The notes under the pieces were generated by a model. That model was not told where the DNA came from. It ran no database searches and was given only the letters and a program-made list of their open reading frames with translations. From Undaria pinnatifida (taxonomy: Eukaryota; Sar; Phaeophyceae; Laminariales; Alariaceae), in assembly GCA_012845835.1 (NCBI GenBank), contig JABAKD010000016.1, positions 23,776,053 to 23,840,052 on the forward strand: a stretch of DNA of 64,000 nucleotides. Direction: 5' to 3'. The translations under genes and the position numbers were made by a program. This document shows positions 60,138-64,000 of this stretch, in pieces; position 1 is the stretch's first letter; each line of letters begins with the position of its first letter.

Positions 60138-63100
60138 AGATCGTAGCGAAGCTGCCCTTAGGCAGTATCTTAAGTTCGTAGCCAGGCGGGCCAATCGATC
60201 TTAGATCGCAGCCACCGCCAAGCAAGCTTAGTCCTGTAGATCGCTACCAGCGCCAAGTGGTCATATAGGTCGGTACCGGTGGTGGTTACCCAGTTTCCTT
60301 GTCTCTCCGTCTCGGTAGTATTTGTGTTTCGGCTCGTTGTCGAATGGGGGATTCAGCGGTGGTTTCGTTGGGGGTGTTCGGGGTGAAGATGTGGGTGGGT
60401 GGTTGGGTGATTGGGTGCTGTGCTCTGTGTTCTTGATGCTGTGGGCCTCATGCGACTATAGTGCAGCTTGGTGATTTTCGTGCGGCGATCGATCGTCGTG
60501 TTGTTGGGCGCTTGCTTGCTTGGCGCGAGTTTTGCTGTTTTTTTTTACGCGCTACTTTTTGTTGCATAGTGCGTTGTAAGTTGTTCGTGAATTTGGTGGT
60601 ATGGAGCCATCGAATCGACGGATGACAAAACGCGACTCGCACGAACGTCGTGTACAGCAACAATACGAGCAATACGAAGGTTTGTGGACTATGCAGCATA
60701 TATAATATGATACACATGCGGATAATCGTCGGTAGGACCTTTCAACTATTACTTCGTATTATAATAATTGCCTGGTATTATAATAGACTTGACTAGGAGA
60801 CTAATCTGTTAATTTGTGCAACGCTGTCGATTTTGGACACCACGGCTGGCTACGTACTGCTGCAATATTTTACTGAACACAGCTTGCAGCTAGTTTCCTT
60901 TAGAAGGGCATAGTCTAAAGCCTCGAAAAAAGTATCGCCCAGACCAATATCCTAGCATGCCTATTCGTTCGTTCGTCCGTTTCGCCTTAGTTAACTCGTG
61001 GGGAAATGCCCCCGAATTTTCGAATCTCAGGTTTCGATTCTCGGCCCTGGCCGCCCTACGACGGCAACATCCACTCCATCCATTGGTCATGCCTCATCGC
61101 CTTGCTGACCCTCACGGAGTTTGGGGGGGGCGCCTGCGTCTGGTTGTGCTTGAGTCGTAGAGCGTGCATTTCTTCCCGTGTTACATTCCAAGCAAGCTTG
61201 ACGTAAAGGCGACCCGTACTCATTACAACGAGATCGACAATACGTTTGGACTTGCTTCGAAACCTGGCGCTCAGTGCGTGTGCGTGCTGTTTTATAAAAA
61301 GATGAAGAAATTGAAAACGTCAGCTGTGAGTACGATCAATTGAATGGTTGAAACTCATTTTTGTCGTTTTGTAGGAGGGTCGGCAGGTTCACTACAATTG
61401 ATAATGCAGCAGACAACAACACCAGAAGCATATGTCGTACATCTCAACATCTGCAGAGATACAACTGAGGAATGCAGCCCATCGCCCATATCCTCGGGTA
61501 CGCCAGGCCGCCAATGAGGCAAAAGGCATCACGCCTCACATACACCTCAAAACAAGAACAACACACACTACTATACATACAGTCTACTGGTACCCAGCAG
61601 CAGTCCGCGCATACAAAGGATGGACACAAGAAAAATCGGGGGGAAATTAACCCCCACCCCCGCTTGAGGAAATACCGCCTTCACCGTGCCAGCGCAGTAC
61701 CATCAACTGCTGCTGCTTGTAACAAGGATAGATCATCACATCATCGCAAAACAAACCTGCCATACGAGATACTTCCAAGCCACCCCACACGCGTGGGCCC
61801 ATCCACGTCAGGGCAATATTGGAAATAGAGTGCACGCCACAAGCGCTGGACTGCCGGAGTCGGCGTTGGGGCCTCGACGTCTGAATGAAAAGGCAACGAG
61901 TTAACACTGTTTCTCTGATGCTGGCGATGCTGTGCGCCGTGAGAGGGAAGGGGCTTCGCACGCGCAGGTAGGTAGCCACGCCACACCGGACGGGGGGTGC
62001 GCGTGTTCTGTAGGAACTAATGGTGTCTCCCTCGTGCCCCTATCTTTCCGTCGCTCGTGGTGCACTATGGGTGCTGTGATCGAGCGAGCAGCAGGCCAGC
62101 CCTGGTCCTTCGTATCGACGAGTCTCAAGAGAGAGCCAGGCCGTATGGCGGCGCGCATCAACCCTGTTCTGAGTAGCGTTTGCAAGCTGCTACTATGTTC
62201 CCGAGACGATGCTGTCCGCAAGCAGCTTGCCTTGATAGCACCTGGCTTGGCTGAGTGTAGTCGCCCTCCACTCTATGCATGTTGACCAAGCGCGAGCATT
62301 TTGCAGCTCGAAAGGGTGGGAGTAGAGGAACAATCCTCCTGCATGCGGTTGCTCCTGCATGTTGAGGTGCCTTCTGCGACGAGTGTGTTGTTCGTATAGG
62401 TTTCAGTATTATCTGTGTTAGTCTTATCATCCAGGGAGCCCCACTACTACGTACGTATACCGCCGTGCACCGCCCAGGTGGCGATGTTGCTGTCAGCGTT
62501 TTCTCATACGAAGCTTTACGAACACTGCTGTTGCAGCTGTCGACACCTGTTGCAGCTGTGTTTTTACGCTTCATAAGAGTTGCCATGTTGCCGTGTTGTT
62601 GCATTTTGCAAGCAACAAGAACAGACTCCATACGAAGGTTTTAATAGCACACCTCCTGATCTTGTGATACAGAGTAGGAGCACGAGTGGTGGGTAGTGTG
62701 ACAGCGGTGGTGTGAGTGAGGCTGTTTTGTGGCGACCGTGATGCTTTTGGCACGAGCTTCTATTGCGTGTGTAGGTGGACGCGTCGTATACGCCCGCCGC
62801 TGCTTTCCTCTGTTGTCTTTCGCCAACAAGCTTGTCATACCGTATTGCTCCGTCGCCCGCCTGGTAATATTCTTTGGTACCAGTACCAGGGTATGCATTT
62901 ACGAGCAGGAGTCACGCTGTTGTTCAACTGCTGCTTCAGCTCTACTGATAATAATAGTCTATTGACGCGGGTTAATCGATACCAACTGAACTGATTTAAA
63001 TAATTCATGTACGAGACTCTGCTGCTGCTCAGATACCAAGTATCTGGCCCGTTCCAAGATAACCGGAGTACCACAGGCCACAGCGCAAGTCAGGGATACA

Positions 63101-63372
63101 GATAGCATTGGACAAGTTTTGTCGGCGTGTTCGATGGTGAGATAAAGCCCACAGCTGATATTTCCCCTACTCTCTTGTATGATATATTCCAACATACCCC
63201 TCCCTGCCTGCACCCCACCCCTTCCCCACTCCATCCCAGCGCATTCGTGGTGTCCGTGTGGCAGCCTCGAGTGAGAGCCACGAAGCGCTCCTTGGTGCTA
63301 GGCGCTGCCTTAGGCGATAGACACGGAGGCTTGGCCACGGCACACGGCACAACGGCAACGGCGCACGCGGCA
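60138..63372. other. Region after twinfilin without recognised gene
   Basis: A DR1 end fragment lies at 61300-61375. Short open stretches at 61030-61130 and 61200-61280 could be exons of an unseen gene, but I recognise neither and do not call them. Confidence 0.45.
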
Positions 63373-63453
63373 CACACAGCCCAAAGAGCACACACGCTAC
63401 ACACCGCACAAAGAGCACACACGGTTCACACCGCACAAAGAGCACACACGGCA
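63373..63453 (+). repeat. 27-base tandem repeat, three units
   Basis: Unit CACACCGCACAAAGAGCACA plus CACGGTT, three copies in a row with a few changes. It gives an Ala/His/Thr-repeat frame. Confidence 0.85.
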
Positions 63454-63769
63454 CGCTGGCGGCAAGGCACGGTTAGACCCGCCGCGGGGTTGGGAGGGTT
63501 GGGGTTGGGAGGGTCGCAACGGACACCGCTGCCGCTGCCGACGCAGTCCTTGTCGCCGTTGTCAACGCTGGACCGTCACGGCTCGGCCTTCAGGTAATTG
63601 AGGTGGTGTCGGTGGTGTTGTTGTGGTGTTTGTGGCGGTGGTGTTGCCGTTGTCGTTGTTGTTGTGGTGAGTGTCGTTATTGGTAGTGTTGTCAATGTGT
63701 TTGTTGATCGTGTTGTCCACGTTAATGTTGTTCTTGTTGGCCTTGCCTACTCAATGACCTTGATGGTCT

Positions 63770-64000
63770 CGGCGATTGGATGGCCTTAGTGAACCTAACG
63801 ACTTGCTTGATGGCCCTCACAACTTCATGACCGTGATGGCCATGACGACCCTAATGGCCTTGACGAGGTGATGACCTTGATGACCGATGACCACAATGAC
63901 TTTAATGTCTTTGGTGACCTTGAGGATCCTCACGAATGTGAATTTGACGACCTCGACAGGTTGAAGACCTTGACGACCTGATGACTTTGACGACTTGGAT
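63770..64000 (+). repeat. Degenerate short-period repeat (GACCTTGATGA type) running to the window edge
   Basis: GACCTTGATGACC, GACCTTGACGACCT and similar 9-15-base variants recur to the last base, so the array probably continues outside. Confidence 0.75.

Noticed and set aside
61015-61280. Two short stretches with acceptor-like AG and fairly complex translation
   Set aside because: No family recognised and no phase-compatible partners found, so not enough for an exon call.
63127-63597. 156-codon plus-strand frame ending in Ala/His/Thr repeats
   Set aside because: Half of it is a 27-base tandem repeat and the rest is unrecognised.

Overview
The window is nuclear DNA from a eukaryote with long, intron-rich genes, most likely a brown alga or close photosynthetic stramenopile. 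The clues are a plastid presequence with a signal-peptide-like start and an Ala-Phe cleavage site (heterokont type), many introns of 0.3-8 kb, near-even base composition, and a repeat load of Ty1/copia, LINE and small inverted-repeat elements. The organism is inferred; no marker gene is present.

Four protein genes could be traced exon by exon. In each, every junction keeps the reading frame and the joined protein runs to a stop. (1) Minus strand, 29416 to 12579, 13 exons, 867 codons: a photolyase/cryptochrome N-terminal domain fused to a complete alpha/beta hydrolase. (2) Minus strand, 42603 to 32627, 10 exons, 434 codons: a BRO1-domain protein (ALIX/Bro1 kin, endosomal sorting). (3) Plus strand, 42844 to 49630, 8 exons, 328 codons: a plastid-targeted protein with two tandem GST-N/thioredoxin-like domains. 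(4) Plus strand, 51507 to 60137, 8 exons, 376 codons: twinfilin, with two ADF-homology domains. Genes 2 and 3 are divergent, with only 240 bases between their start codons. I see no common pathway linking the four genes.

Region by region: 1-4260 is C-rich, then strongly G-rich minisatellite and dispersed repeat DNA. 4380-7680 is a broken Ty1/copia fossil. 7680-12578 has no recognisable gene. 12579-29416 is the photolyase-hydrolase gene. Its 7.7 kb first intron holds a dead LINE, two opposed 479-base TA-flanked MITEs, a small inverted-repeat element carrying telomere-like TTAGGG repeats, and a Harbinger-type MITE. 29417-32626 is intergenic. 32627-42603 is the BRO1 gene, with a second LINE remnant, another TA-flanked MITE and dispersed repeats in its introns. 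42844-49630 is the GST-like gene. 51507-60137 is the twinfilin gene, with a 41-base minisatellite in intron 2. 60138-64000 shows only simple and tandem repeats.

Most open frames in this window are low-complexity or antisense shadows and were left out.
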